From Actinoalloteichus hoggarensis (lineage in GTDB: Bacteria > Actinomycetota > Actinomycetes > Mycobacteriales > Pseudonocardiaceae): a stretch of 64,000 nt of DNA. Below, in pieces: positions 14,196 to 23,528 of the stretch. The DNA is taken from assembly GCF_002234535.1 (NCBI RefSeq), contig NZ_CP022521.1:1-64000 (forward strand), in the 5' to 3' direction. The translations under genes and the position numbers were made by a program. The first letter of the stretch is position 1. Each line of letters begins with the position of its first letter. The notes beneath the pieces were generated by a model. That model was not told where the DNA came from, did no database searches, and saw only the letters and a program-made list of their open reading frames with translations.

Positions 14196-17100
14196 TCAGC
14201 TCGGGTACTCGCGGGCGTGAGCGGAGGCTCTGTTCGTCTCCCCGCAGCCGACGTCGAGGCCGGTCTGATGCAGTGATTCGGTCGGACTCAATCGTGACCC
14301 GGCGTCGAACGCGACGTCGAAGACCTCGTCTCCTGCCGTCGACCGTGCTCGTCGCGTGATCCGTTCCACATCATGCCTCTCGGCGGGGGGCAGGGGTGCC
14401 CCGATCGACTCTCGGTTCGACGCGGCGGCACCGAGAAGACATGCGGCGTCCTCGTTCCTGCCCTGTAGCGCGCGCGCCCCGGCCAGTCCCTCCAAAGCGA
14501 GCGCCACCCCTCGCGTGTCGTCGGTGGCACGCGCGGCGGCGAGCGAGTCGAGGTGCATCAGACATGCGCGGTGGGCATCCTCCCGATGCTCGGCGATGAA
14601 ACCCAGCTCGGCGTAGATCAGTGCGGCGCCCGGCATCCAGTCCACCGCCAGACACCAGGACAGCCAGGGCCGCAGCAGGGACTCCGCGTCGTCGTGCCTG
14701 CCCTGCCGACGGGCACTCAGAGCCAGCCCGAGCACCGCGAAGAGTTCGGACGGTTGGCTTCCCCGTTCGGCGGCCAATGCTCTCGCCCGTTCGTGGAACT
14801 CGTCCGCCGAGGCGTGATCGCCCGCCAGCAACGCACTCCTGCCGAGCCGCGACAGACTGCCCACCGTCTCGATGGTCAGGCCGAGTTCCTCCGCGACGGC
14901 CAGTCCCTCGCGATCATGCCGTTGCGCGGTCGAATAGTCGCCGATGATCTCGGCGTGGGAACGGAGTGCGTTGGTGGCCTGGAACATGCCCCAGCGGTCG
15001 CCCAACGTGCGGAACAGCTCGGCGCTGCGTTCGCCGTCGCGTCGCATGCCCGCCAGATCGCTGCGGCCGATGGCGTGGGAGGCATGGGAGGCGAGCGCGG
15101 CGGCCACCCCCCATCGGTCCCCGATCCGGGTGAACCTCGTCAGAGACCGGGCGGTCAACTCCTCGCTCTCGCTCTGGCTGCCCGCGCTGTACAGCGCATG
15201 TCCGAGGAACCATTCGGCACGCGCCAGCCCGCCCGGATCGTCCTCCCCGTCGAAGAGGTCGACGATCTCGCGGCAGCGCAGGGCGGAGTCGGCGGACTGC
15301 CCGAGCATGATCTCCAGGCCCAGCCGCCAGGATTCGGCGCGGGCACGGTGGGCGGCGGGCAGCCGCGGCCAGGCGGCGAGCACCGCGTTGATGGTCTCGA
15401 CGCCCTCACGGAGTCGGCCCCGCAGTACCCAGTACCAGGCCGTCGCATCGACGAGTCGCAGCGCCAGCCGCACGTCATAGCCGGTCGCGCCGGAGATCGC
15501 GGAGCGCAGGTTGGCGGCTTCGGCGTCGAATCGCCGCAGGTTGTAGAGCTGGTCGGGGCCGCGAAGGAGCGGATCGGCCTGTTCGGCCAGTGCGAGGAGG
15601 CTTCGATCGTGTCGGCGCTGCGTCGGCACCGTCTCGTCCGCCTCGTCGAGCCTGGCCGCGCTGTAGTCCGCGACCGACTCCAGCAGTCGGAATCTGCGTC
15701 CGGTCTCATCGTCGACGGTGACGACCAGGGAACGATCCACCAGGCGGGCCAGCAGTGTCGGAACCTCGCCCGCGTCCACCCCCGGCCCGGAGCACACCGC
15801 CACGGCCGTCTCCAGTCCGTAGCCGTCCGCCTGCACGGAGAGCCTGCGCAGGACCCGACGTTCCGGGTCGGTGAGCAGCTCCCAGCTCCAGTCGATCACC
15901 GCGCGCAGCGTCTGCTGCCGGGCGGGCACGTCCCGTCGGCCGCCCGAGAACAGCGCGAAGCGGTCGTCGAGTCGGTCGACCAGTTCGCGTGTCCCGAGGG
16001 ACCGTACCCGATTGGCGGCCAGTTCCAAGGCCAGCGGAATCCCGTCGAGCCTGCGGCACAGGGTCGCGACGTCGGCGGCGTTGCGGGCGTTCAGGGTGAA
16101 ACCCGCCGACGACGCCGTGGCGCGGGCGATGAACAGCCGTCCCGCGCCCGACGCCGCGACCCCCGCCGCGTCGACGGCGCCCGGCGGGGGAAGGTCCAGC
16201 GGCGGCACCGACAGCAGCGCCTCCCCCATGAGCCCGAGCGGTTCCTGACTGGTAGCCAGGATCCGCAGCCCCGGAGCGCCGTCGAGCAGGAGGCCCGCCA
16301 CCTCGGCGACCTCCTCGACCTGGTGCTCGCAGTTGTCGAGCAGCAGCAGGGCCCGGCGTCCCGAGGCTCGGATGACCTGCTGGACCGTCGGATGATGGTG
16401 ACCGGGTGTCTGCGTGTCAGGCCGTTCCGTGTCCGGCTCGTCGCGAAGGCCCATGGTGGCGGCGATCAGTCGCAGGATCTCCGTCGACGTCCGCCGGAGC
16501 CGAGCCGATGCCGCGTGCTTCGATGCGAACGGGCTTTGCGTCTGCCCAGCCCCAACCCCAGCCCCAGTGCCGTCGGCCGGAGCGCCGGGTGACGCGGTGT
16601 CGGGCTTCGAGACGTCGCCGCCCGGCCCTGCGGACATGGTCCGGTGAGCCGCGCGATCAGCCGTCGCCGTAGTCGGACGGCTGCGGTCCGCCAGTTCCAC
16701 CAGCCACACCCCGGCGGGAAACCGTGCGTCCAGTCCGCGAGCGACCTCGATGGCGAGTCGTGTCTTGCCCACCCCGCCGGGTCCGGTCAGAGTCACCAGC
16801 CGGCTGGATTCCAGCAGCGCGCTTGCCTGATCGAGTTCGGCGGACCTGCCGATGAGGTCGGTGCGGGTGGCGGGCAGGTTCGTGCGCGTCCCTGCGGCCG
16901 GCAGGCCTGCCGTCGAGGTCGGCTCCCGGCGATCGGACGCACCGGGGACTTCGCGGCGCAGGATCGCCTGGTGCAGCGCGACGAGTTCCGGGCCGGGGTT
17001 CAGGCCCAGCTCCGCACGCATCCGATCGTGGAACCGCCGGTAGACCTCCAGCGCCTCCGCCTGCCGCCCGCCGAAGTAGAGCGCGCGTAGGAGGGCCGAG

Positions 17101-17687
17101 ATGAGACGCTCGCGCAGCGGGTGCCGTTCGGAGACGTCGCTCAACTCGCCGATCAGGCTGCCGTGTTCACCCAGCTTCAGCCGTGCCTCCGCGAGGTCCT
17201 CCAACGCGGTCAGCCGTTGTTCGTCGAGGCGCGTGATCGTCGGCCGGGCGAACTCCTCGTCGGCGAAGTCCGAGAGAGCCGGCCCACGCCAGAGTGACAG
17301 GGCCTCGGTGAGCAGCTCCGCGGCGACGCTCGCGTCGTCGGTGCGCGCGGAATCGGCCAGCAGCCGCTGAAACCGGTTCGCGTCGACCTCGTCGGGCTCG
17401 GCGTGCAGTCGATACCCGGCCGGGCCGGACACCACGTGATCTCGGCCGCCCGGCTCGGCCGACTCCAAGGCTCGGCGGAGCTGCCAGACCTTGCGATGCA
17501 GCGCGCCCGCGGGGTTGGCGGGCCTGCGGCTGTCCCAGAGCTCCTCGGCGAGCCGATCGCGGGACACCGGCTCGCCGGCGCGCACGAGGAGCGCGGCGAG
17601 CAGGAGACGGACCTTCGTTTCCGGGACCTCGACCGGGAGCCCCGCCGAGGTCCAGATCATGAGCGGGCCGAGTACCCCGAAACGCAT
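14196..17687 (-). CDS. SARP/AfsR-type STAND transcriptional regulator (BTAD, NB-ARC, TPR)
   Basis: Large regulator of about 1163 residues. Starting at the ATG at 17687 gives MRFGVLGPLMIW, the standard opening of the OmpR-type winged-helix domain (to about residue 95). The bacterial transcriptional activation domain follows (to about 240). An NTPase domain has Walker A GPGGVGKTRLAIE, interrupted by a low-complexity insert of about 100 residues, and a later sensor region (LLLLDNCEHQVEEVAEV). The C-terminal half is helical repeats of TPR type. An upstream in-frame start at 17762 would add an implausible VRAVRAVRA tail. SARP-STAND proteins usually activate secondary metabolism or development. No biosynthetic cluster lies beside it, so the target is unknown. 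Confidence 0.93.
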   Translation of the reverse strand: MRFGVLGPLMIWTSAGLPVEVPETKVRLLLAALLVRAGEPVSRDRLAEELWDSRRPANPAGALHRKVWQLRRALESAEPGGRDHVVSGPAGYRLHAEPDEVDANRFQRLLADSARTDDASVAAELLTEALSLWRGPALSDFADEEFARPTITRLDEQRLTALEDLAEARLKLGEHGSLIGELSDVSERHPLRERLISALLRALYFGGRQAEALEVYRRFHDRMRAELGLNPGPELVALHQAILRREVPGASDRREPTSTAGLPAAGTRTNLPATRTDLIGRSAELDQASALLESSRLVTLTGPGGVGKTRLAIEVARGLDARFPAGVWLVELADRSRPTTATADRAAHRTMSAGPGGDVSKPDTASPGAPADGTGAGVGAGQTQSPFASKHAASARLRRTSTEILRLIAATMGLRDEPDTERPDTQTPGHHHPTVQQVIRASGRRALLLLDNCEHQVEEVAEVAGLLLDGAPGLRILATSQEPLGLMGEALLSVPPLDLPPPGAVDAAGVAASGAGRLFIARATASSAGFTLNARNAADVATLCRRLDGIPLALELAANRVRSLGTRELVDRLDDRFALFSGGRRDVPARQQTLRAVIDWSWELLTDPERRVLRRLSVQADGYGLETAVAVCSGPGVDAGEVPTLLARLVDRSLVVTVDDETGRRFRLLESVADYSAARLDEADETVPTQRRHDRSLLALAEQADPLLRGPDQLYNLRRFDAEAANLRSAISGATGYDVRLALRLVDATAWYWVLRGRLREGVETINAVLAAWPRLPAAHRARAESWRLGLEIMLGQSADSALRCREIVDLFDGEDDPGGLARAEWFLGHALYSAGSQSESEELTARSLTRFTRIGDRWGVAAALASHASHAIGRSDLAGMRRDGERSAELFRTLGDRWGMFQATNALRSHAEIIGDYSTAQRHDREGLAVAEELGLTIETVGSLSRLGRSALLAGDHASADEFHERARALAAERGSQPSELFAVLGLALSARRQGRHDDAESLLRPWLSWCLAVDWMPGAALIYAELGFIAEHREDAHRACLMHLDSLAAARATDDTRGVALALEGLAGARALQGRNEDAACLLGAAASNRESIGAPLPPAERHDVERITRRARSTAGDEVFDVAFDAGSRLSPTESLHQTGLDVGCGETNRASAHAREYPS

Positions 17688-17714
17688 TCCGCGACGGTAT
17701 CCCGTCGTCCCGTG

Positions 17715-17755
17715 TCGAGCCCGAACAGCCCGAACAGCCCGAACAGCCCGTTCCG
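17715..17755. repeat. Short direct repeats upstream of the SARP gene
   Basis: Four near-exact copies of CCCGAACAG in a row, between the SARP start (17687) and the divergent FMN reductase gene. SARP proteins bind direct repeats, but the spacing here (9 bp) differs from the usual roughly 11-bp heptamer spacing. An operator role is only a guess. Confidence 0.5.
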
Positions 17756-17846
17756 AAGTCATCCGAAAGTCAATCGAGCGTCGACCGAGTGTCCCGACCC
17801 GCAGAGTTCATGTCGACCGGCCCGGCGAGCGGAGAGGAACGGCGTG

Positions 17847-18434
17847 ATGACCGCAGTAGAGCCCCTACGACTCACGATCATCATCGGAAGCACCCGGAGG
17901 GGACGGCTCGGTCCCAGCGTGGCGGATTGGTTCAAGAGCCGGGTCGCCGACCACGGCGCCTTCGATGCCGACGTCATCGATCTGGCCGAGATCGGTCTGC
18001 CCGACGTGCTCGTCGACGAGGCGGACGACATTCCTGTGGAGGTGACCGAGACGGCGCCCCGGCTCGCCGCCGCGGACGCCCACGTCGTGATCACACCCGA
18101 GTACAACCACAGCTTCCCCGCCCCGTTGAAGACGGCGATCGACTGGTTCTTCGACGAGTGGGCGGCCAAGCCGGTGGGGTTCGTCTCCTACGGCGGAGTC
18201 AGCGGTGGGCTGCGCGCGGTCGAGCAGCTGCGGCTCGTGTTCGCCGAGCTCCATGCGGTGGACGTGCGCAACAGCGTGAGCTTCGCCGACATCTCCGCCG
18301 AGGTGGAAGTCGACGGGCGCAGGTCGTTCGAGAACGAGCGCGCCGACGCGGCGGCCGTGAGCCTGCTCGATCAGCTCGACTGGTGGGCCCACGCCCTTGC
18401 CCAGGCCCGCGAGGCACGGCCCTACCGGCCATGA
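17847..18434 (+). CDS. NADPH-dependent FMN reductase family protein
   Basis: Flavodoxin-fold oxidoreductase of 195 residues. The N-terminus LTIIIGSTRRGRLGPSVADWF has the phosphate loop that holds FMN. VVITPEYNHSFPAPLKTAIDWF and KPVGFVSYGGVSGGLRAVEQL are the other family blocks. Such enzymes reduce flavin or quinones with NAD(P)H; the physiological substrate cannot be read from sequence. The start is ATG 17847 (GTG 17844 also possible), preceded by GGAGAGGAA. It is followed 42 bases later by a VOC protein, probably in one transcript. Confidence 0.88.
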   Translation: MTAVEPLRLTIIIGSTRRGRLGPSVADWFKSRVADHGAFDADVIDLAEIGLPDVLVDEADDIPVEVTETAPRLAAADAHVVITPEYNHSFPAPLKTAIDWFFDEWAAKPVGFVSYGGVSGGLRAVEQLRLVFAELHAVDVRNSVSFADISAEVEVDGRRSFENERADAAAVSLLDQLDWWAHALAQAREARPYRP

Positions 18435-18476
18435 ACCCGAATCCGACCAGTGCAGCAGCGACGAGAGGAACATCTG

Positions 18477-19001
18477 ATGCCCGTACGACTCGACCACGTC
18501 ATCGTCCCCGCCCGCGACCAGGCCGCCTCGGCCGAATTCCTCGCCCACATCCTCGGCGTGACGGTGGGCACCGATCCCGGCGGCTACTTCGCACCCATCA
18601 CGCTCGACGGCGTGACCCTCGACTTCTATGACGGGGAGTACGGCAGCGACGGCAGCAGCGGGCGGGACGAGAGCCGACCGGTTCCCACGCTGCACTATGC
18701 CTTCCTGGTCAGCGACGCGGAGTTCGATGCGGCCTTCGCCAGGATCGTGGAGCGCGGCGTGCCGTTTCACGCGCACCCCCATCAGCCCGAGGCGACGGCC
18801 GGGCAGATCTCCTTCGGCAGTCAGGGGGATCGCGGCGTCTACTTCGTCGACCCGGACGGACACGCCATGGAGCTGGTGACGGCGGCCTCCACCGAGGCGG
18901 ACGCCTCGGCGGACTGGTGGACCGGCCCGTTCCAGCCTGCGGGGGCATCCCGCGAGAAGGGGCCCGACAGCTCGACGGCCGCGACGGCCGACGAGCGATG
19001 A
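18477..19001 (+). CDS. VOC (glyoxalase/dioxygenase fold) family protein
   Basis: A 174-residue vicinal-oxygen-chelate protein. MPVRLDHVIVPARDQAASAEFLAHILG is the first beta-alpha-beta unit with its metal-type His (RLDHV). YFVDPDGHAMELVT near residue 130 is the paired C-terminal motif with the conserved Glu. The ATG at 18477 is preceded by GAGAGGAA at 18463-18470. The fold covers lyases, dioxygenases and resistance proteins, so the reaction is not assigned. A tail of about 30 residues is disordered. Confidence 0.85.
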   Translation: MPVRLDHVIVPARDQAASAEFLAHILGVTVGTDPGGYFAPITLDGVTLDFYDGEYGSDGSSGRDESRPVPTLHYAFLVSDAEFDAAFARIVERGVPFHAHPHQPEATAGQISFGSQGDRGVYFVDPDGHAMELVTAASTEADASADWWTGPFQPAGASREKGPDSSTAATADER

Positions 19002-19246
19002 CGGATCACGAACCTCCCTCGCCGGAGCACACGGTCGAGCCCGGGCGCGGCGGGGTGGGAGAAAAGCGCTCGATCGTCGGCCTCGGCACCGGTTAGCCTC
19101 GCCCGAGCGGTGCCACCGCTCTCGGTACAGGCGTGTCGGGGCGGTGCGGCCGCGCTCGGGCATCCATTCGACCGCGAGACGGTGTCACACGGCCCGAGCG
19201 CCGTCGGCGGGCGTCGCGACGCACGAGAACGAGGAGCAGAGCCGAC

Positions 19247-20086
19247 ATGGGCGAACACGACGAGGCGATCGCGGCGAATCGGGCCAACTGGGATCAACGG
19301 GCCGACGTCCACGCGCGGTCCCGGATGTACGACGTGGAGGGGCTGCTCGCGGATCCGGCACGCATCTCCGAGGTGGTCCGCAACGACCTCGCCGTCCTGG
19401 CACCGCATGTGTCCGGTGGCACGGTGGCCGGGAAGTCGCTGCTGCACCTGCAGTGTCATATCGGCTCCGACACGATCTGCTGGGCCCGGCTGGGCGCGGT
19501 GGACGTCCACGGGTTGGATCTGTCCCCGAACTCGCTGGCCCATGCTCGTCGTCTCTCCGAGGCGGACGGCGCGGGCCTGACCCTCGTGGAAGGGGACGCC
19601 CGCCGGGCCTCCGAGGTCGTCGACCGTCGTTTCGAGGTCATCGTCACCAGCGCGGGCACCATCGTCTGGCTGCCCGAACTGCGGTCCTGGGCGCGGTCGA
19701 TCCGTGATCTGCTCGAACCCGGCGGGGTGTTCATGATCCGGGACGACCATCCGATCCTGGGGGCCATGGGGTTCCGGCCGTGGCAGGTGACGGAGGACTA
19801 CCTCAGCGGTGGCGGAGCGAACGTCTACGACGAGGCCGCCACCTACACCGACGGGTCCGTCGACGGCATCACGCACACCGTCAATCACGAATGGCGGCAT
19901 GACCTGGCGGAGGTGACCGGTGCGCTGCTGTCGGCCGGACTGGTGATCGAGGCACTCGGGGAGCATCCGTTCATGGACTGGCCTGCCTTCGACGGGCTGG
20001 TGGCCTGCCCGGAGGGCTGGCGACTGCCGGACGGCGCGCCGCGGATCCCGCTGAACTTCTCGGTGGTCGCTCGACGCCCGCACTGA
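19247..20086 (+). CDS. Class I SAM-dependent methyltransferase
   Basis: A 279-residue methyltransferase. Motif I is the degenerate SLLHLQCHIGSDTICWARLGA, followed by the acidic-loop VHGLDLSPNSLAHAR and the post-motif FEVIVTSAGTIVWLPELRSWARSI. Later come the VFMIRDDHPI and FNFSVVARRPH-like ends seen in small actinobacterial methyltransferases. Starting at ATG 19247 (MGEHDEAIAANRANWDQRADVH) removes an Arg-rich upstream extension. The substrate is unknown. The short palindrome GCCCGC/GCGGGC around the stop could be part of a weak terminator. Confidence 0.87.
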   Translation: MGEHDEAIAANRANWDQRADVHARSRMYDVEGLLADPARISEVVRNDLAVLAPHVSGGTVAGKSLLHLQCHIGSDTICWARLGAVDVHGLDLSPNSLAHARRLSEADGAGLTLVEGDARRASEVVDRRFEVIVTSAGTIVWLPELRSWARSIRDLLEPGGVFMIRDDHPILGAMGFRPWQVTEDYLSGGGANVYDEAATYTDGSVDGITHTVNHEWRHDLAEVTGALLSAGLVIEALGEHPFMDWPAFDGLVACPEGWRLPDGAPRIPLNFSVVARRPH

Positions 20087-20201
20087 TCAGCGGGCGGGGC
20101 GACATCGGGCGGAATCCCGTGAGCATCGGCGCTCGCGCCGCGGCGAGGGGCCCGGGACCCGGATGCCGGAGGGAACGGCCGGTGGACGATTATCGCCAGC
20201 T

Positions 20202-20750
20202 ATGAAGAACTCGGTTCTCACCGCGGTGGTGGTGGCGGGCGCCGCCGTCGCCCTCGCGGGTTGTGCGTCGCAGGACGCGCAGTCTCAGCCGGACGCGCCC
20301 GGCACGGTGACGTCGACGGTGATCGTGCACGACGACGGGGCGCCACCGCCTCCGGTCGAGCCGGTGGCCGACGGGCCGTGCCCGTACCTGGCCTCGGAAC
20401 TGGTCGAGCAGGTCAACGGGCAACGGCTCGGCGACGTGCGGGTCGGTGACGACGAACCGCATCCCTCCTGCTTCTTCTCCCGGCCCGACGGCGGGGACCA
20501 ACTGACCGTCCGCGTGTTCGTCGGCGAGCCGCAGACCGCCAAGGCACTGGTCGACGAGCAGGCGCCGGTCGACGCCTCCCAGCTCGCCGAGGTGGACGGC
20601 GGGTGGTCCGGGGGGCGGATCAGCGGCGACGACGGCTCGGTGTTCGCCGTCTACAAGGAGGAGGCCGCCGTCGTGGTGTGGACGAATCAGCAGCAGAGCT
20701 TCCCTGCCCAGACGATCGCCGAGACGGTCATCGCCGATCTCGCGCTCTGA
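20202..20750 (+). CDS. DUF2020 lipoprotein
   Basis: Predicted lipoprotein of 182 residues. MKNSVLTAVVVAGAAVALAGCAS is a lipoprotein signal with lipobox LAGC. A short disordered linker leads into the DUF2020 domain, recognisable from CPYLASELVEQVNGQRLGDV, HPSCFFSRPDGG and the final VVVWTNQQQSFPAQTIAETVIADL. DUF2020 proteins are actinobacterial, surface-anchored and uncharacterised. ATG 20202 is chosen because the signal peptide starts there; an in-frame ATG at 20163 with GGAGGG near it cannot be excluded. Confidence 0.82.
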   Translation: MKNSVLTAVVVAGAAVALAGCASQDAQSQPDAPGTVTSTVIVHDDGAPPPPVEPVADGPCPYLASELVEQVNGQRLGDVRVGDDEPHPSCFFSRPDGGDQLTVRVFVGEPQTAKALVDEQAPVDASQLAEVDGGWSGGRISGDDGSVFAVYKEEAAVVVWTNQQQSFPAQTIAETVIADLAL

Positions 20751-21289
20751 CCAGGCCATCCTCGTCGTTCTCCGCTCGGCCCGGCTCGGCGCGGTGTCCG
20801 TCGAGTGCGGTGAACGGGAAGTGACAGGCGATCCGCCGAACCGTCCCGCCTGCTGTACGGGGAGACGGGACGGTGTGGGCGGGCGGTGAAGCCCCGTTTC
20901 CGTCCGGCGTTCCGGTCCGAGCCGCGCCGGCCGTTCGCCGTCGGGAGTCACCGTCCAAGAGCACGCAGCCGCGCCGCGGGGGCCTCATCGATCCTGAGCG
21001 GTGTCCACACACCGTGCGTCGATGCTCGCCGTTGGGGGTGTTCTCCGCCGGGGCACCCTTGGGAGGGCACGGCGTGCGCCGGCGTCGCCGCGAGCCTCGA
21101 ATCGGTGCTCGACGGACTCGCGGCCGCGATCGACGACGGTGTGCGGGACACGGACTGAGCCCCACCGCCGTGCTGTGCGGTCACGAGTGCGTCGAAACCG
21201 AACGAAGACGGCGGGAGCGGATGAGTGAGATCCGCGTCCGTCGTCTCCGCCGCGTCTCCGTCGTCCGGGCGTCAGTATTCGTCGAGGTG
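20751..21289. other. Intergenic stretch without an assignable gene; possible terminator
   Basis: An inverted repeat, ACCGTCCCG (20840-20848) against CGGGACGGT (20866-20874), could terminate the DUF2020 gene. At 21071-21158 the plus strand reads as a short, strongly GC3-biased piece (ending LESVLDGLAAAIDDGVRDTD) that looks like the tail of a gene, but no credible start or upstream part exists. It may be a remnant. Confidence 0.35.
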
Positions 21290-21925
21290 TCAGTTCCGGT
21301 TGTCGGCGCCTCGGTCGAGGTCCCGGGCGGCGCCGTTGCCCCGATGCAGCGTTCCAGAGCCGTTGGTGCTCGGCTCGGCGTCCGACCCGGCCCCCGCGTG
21401 ACGGCCCTCGCCGTGCATGGCATCGGGTGAGTCGAAGACGTCCTCGGCCTGGACGGTCGTGCTGTCCGACCGTCGGGTCGCCGCGACCGCCGCCGCGCCG
21501 AGCGCGATCAGTCCGAGCACCCACGGCCAACGCCGACGTCTACGGGTACTCTTGATCTTCTTCTCGAGATCGCGCCGAGCCGAGCGACCGGCCTTGCGCA
21601 GATCCCGACCGGTGCGGGCCTGCTGCTTGCGCAGTTTCCGCTTGTTCACCTCGACCGCCTTCTTGCCGTCCTGCGCGTTGTTCTCGATCAGTTCCAACAG
21701 CTGGTGCGGGGTCAGCCCCCGATCGGCGAGCTGGGACTCGGTCGACCTGGCGGCCTGTCGAGCCGCCTTGATCGTCGCCTGAGCACCTGCCCTGCCTGCC
21801 CGTTGCGCGCCTTCGCGGACGGTCCTGACACCGCTGCCCATTGCCCGGCCCACGGATTCTCCCGCCGCGGCCATCGCTCTCACCTCGTCCACGTTGCCTC
21901 CGGAACCTTGGTTGACGGACGTCAT
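21290..21925 (-). CDS. Membrane-anchored protein in the CwsA (Rv0008c) position
   Basis: A 211-residue protein transcribed divergently from ppiA, exactly where mycobacteria carry cwsA. It begins MTSVNQGSGGNVDEVRAMA and has a long, highly charged helical region rich in Arg/Lys/Ala (about residues 25-125, ending KKIKSTRRRRR). One membrane helix follows, WPWVLGLIALGAAAVAA, and then a disordered tail. This resembles the CwsA layout (helical cytoplasmic part, Arg stretch, single helix). CwsA links CrgA and Wag31 in mycobacterial growth. Sequence identity could not be measured, so orthology is inferred from position and architecture. Confidence 0.65.
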   Translation of the reverse strand: MTSVNQGSGGNVDEVRAMAAAGESVGRAMGSGVRTVREGAQRAGRAGAQATIKAARQAARSTESQLADRGLTPHQLLELIENNAQDGKKAVEVNKRKLRKQQARTGRDLRKAGRSARRDLEKKIKSTRRRRRWPWVLGLIALGAAAVAATRRSDSTTVQAEDVFDSPDAMHGEGRHAGAGSDAEPSTNGSGTLHRGNGAARDLDRGADNRN

Positions 21926-21985
21926 TCCGCGATCCCCATACTGCCCCTCCGCCGGGGGTCCCGCTGAAGATGGCACGATGGTCAG

Positions 21986-22540
21986 GTGGCTGACAGTAAA
22001 GAGACGCTGGTCGGGAGCAAGCTGGTCGCCACCCTGCGGACCTCGCTGGGTGAGATCAAGATCAACTTGCTGCCTGATCACGCACCGAAGACCGTGGCGA
22101 ACTTCGTCGGACTCGCCGAGGGCACCAAGGACTACACCGAGCCCAACGCGCAGGGGGAGCGCTCCGGCCCCTTCTACAACGGCTCGATCTTCCACCGGGT
22201 CATCGACGGCTTCATGATCCAGGGCGGCGACCCGACGGGCACCGGCCGCGGCGGCCCCGGCTACAAGTTCGCCGACGAGTTCCACCCGGAGCTGCAGTTC
22301 AACAAGCCCTACCTGCTGGCCATGGCGAACGCGGGGCCGAACACCAACGGCTCGCAGTTCTTCGTGACGGTGGGCCCGACCACCCACCTGAACTTCAAGC
22401 ACACCATCTTCGGCGAGGTCGCCGACCAGGCGTCACGTACGGTCGTCGACACGATCGCGCACACCTCGACCGGCCCCGGCGACCGTCCCACGACCGACGT
22501 CGTCATCGAGAGCATCACCATCGAGCGCGGGGAAGGCTGA
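21986..22540 (+). CDS. ppiA: Peptidyl-prolyl cis-trans isomerase, cyclophilin type
   Basis: Catalyses proline isomerisation during protein folding. The 184-residue protein has no signal peptide and shows the full cyclophilin core: [22 protein letters not shown], the [19 protein letters not shown] block, and [11 protein letters not shown]. The catalytic Arg of FHRV and the conserved GSQFF are present. The start is GTG 21986 ([24 protein letters not shown]). It is followed by the rhomboid gene, as in related actinomycetes. Confidence 0.97.
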   Translation: MADSKETLVGSKLVATLRTSLGEIKINLLPDHAPKTVANFVGLAEGTKDYTEPNAQGERSGPFYNGSIFHRVIDGFMIQGGDPTGTGRGGPGYKFADEFHPELQFNKPYLLAMANAGPNTNGSQFFVTVGPTTHLNFKHTIFGEVADQASRTVVDTIAHTSTGPGDRPTTDVVIESITIERGEG

Positions 22541-22576
22541 TCCCGACATGACGGCCCGGACCGTGCGGGTGGCGTG

Positions 22577-23506
22577 ATGACCACACCCCCTGGGCAGCAT
22601 CCCGGTACCGGCGGCGGGGGAGGCTCTTCGCTGCCAGGCTGTGCGCGGCACCCGGAACGTCCGACGGGGCTCAGCTGCACTCGGTGCGGGCGTCCCGCCT
22701 GCCCGGAGTGTCTTCGCGACGCGTCGGTCGGCTATCAGTGCGTGGACTGCGTGGCGGAGGGGGCCCGAGCGGTACGCAGGCCCCAGACGCTGGCGGGTGC
22801 GGCGGTGGGCACCAGGCCGATCGTCGTTCCCATCCTCATCGCGCTGAACGTGCTGGTCTATCTCGTCACCGCCGCCCAGGCGGGCAACCCGATGCGGAAC
22901 TCCTCATCGGCGCTCTTCCACGCCTGGGCGCTGTGGCCGCCGCAGGTGGCCGCGGGGGAGTGGTGGCGGCTGGCCACCTCGGGATTCCTGCACTTCGGTC
23001 TGCTGCATCTGGCGCTGAACATGTTCGCGCTGTGGGTGCTGGGTCGGGATCTGGAAGTACTGCTCGGCCGGGCCCGCTTCATCGCCGTCTATCTCGTGTC
23101 GCTGCTGGGCGGCGGGGTGGCCGTGTATCTGTTCGGGGAACTCGGCACGCAGGTCGCGGGCGCGTCGGGTGCGGTGTTCGGCCTGATGGGCGGTATCGCG
23201 GTCGCCGCGATCCGGTTGAAGGTCAACCCCCGACAGGCGTTGATGGTCATCGGCATCAACCTGCTCATCAGCATCACCATCCCGGGCATCTCGCTGCTCG
23301 GGCACCTCGGCGGCCTGGTGATCGGCGCGCTGGCCGTCGCGGGGATGGTCTTCGCGCCCCGCGACCGTCGCAACCTGGTCCAGGGCGGCACGGTGGCGGC
23401 GCTGCTCGTGCTCCTCGTCGTCCTGTTCGTCATCCGCGACGTCCAGCTCGGCGAGTGGATGTGCGTGACGGGCGCCGACGGGCTGCGATGCGGCCAGGTC
23501 GGCTGA
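22577..23506 (+). CDS. Rhomboid family intramembrane serine protease with N-terminal zinc-finger
   Basis: Rhomboids cleave substrates within the membrane. Residues about 20-60 form a Cys/His-rich B-box-like zinc module: CARHPERPTGLSCTRCGRPA and then CPECLRDASVGYQCVDC. Six or more helices follow. The catalytic serine is S197 in GASGAVFGLMGG and the partner histidine H243 in LLGHLGGLVIGAL; the HFGLLHLALNMFALW block is the rhomboid signature near the second helix. ATG 22577 or GTG 22574 starts it. Substrates are unknown. Confidence 0.93.
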   Translation: MTTPPGQHPGTGGGGGSSLPGCARHPERPTGLSCTRCGRPACPECLRDASVGYQCVDCVAEGARAVRRPQTLAGAAVGTRPIVVPILIALNVLVYLVTAAQAGNPMRNSSSALFHAWALWPPQVAAGEWWRLATSGFLHFGLLHLALNMFALWVLGRDLEVLLGRARFIAVYLVSLLGGGVAVYLFGELGTQVAGASGAVFGLMGGIAVAAIRLKVNPRQALMVIGINLLISITIPGISLLGHLGGLVIGALAVAGMVFAPRDRRNLVQGGTVAALLVLLVVLFVIRDVQLGEWMCVTGADGLRCGQVG

Positions 23507-23528
23507 CAACGTCCGATCGTGCTCGCGT

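Noticed and set aside
17687-17762. N-terminal extension of the SARP regulator
   Set aside because: It encodes repetitive VRAVRAVRA sequence arising from the CCCGAACAG repeats, and the family normally starts MRFGVLGPL.
20886-21158. Possible 90-residue gene between DUF2020 and the CwsA-like gene
   Set aside because: Only the last 30 codons look coding; the front has poor codon bias and no ribosome-binding site.
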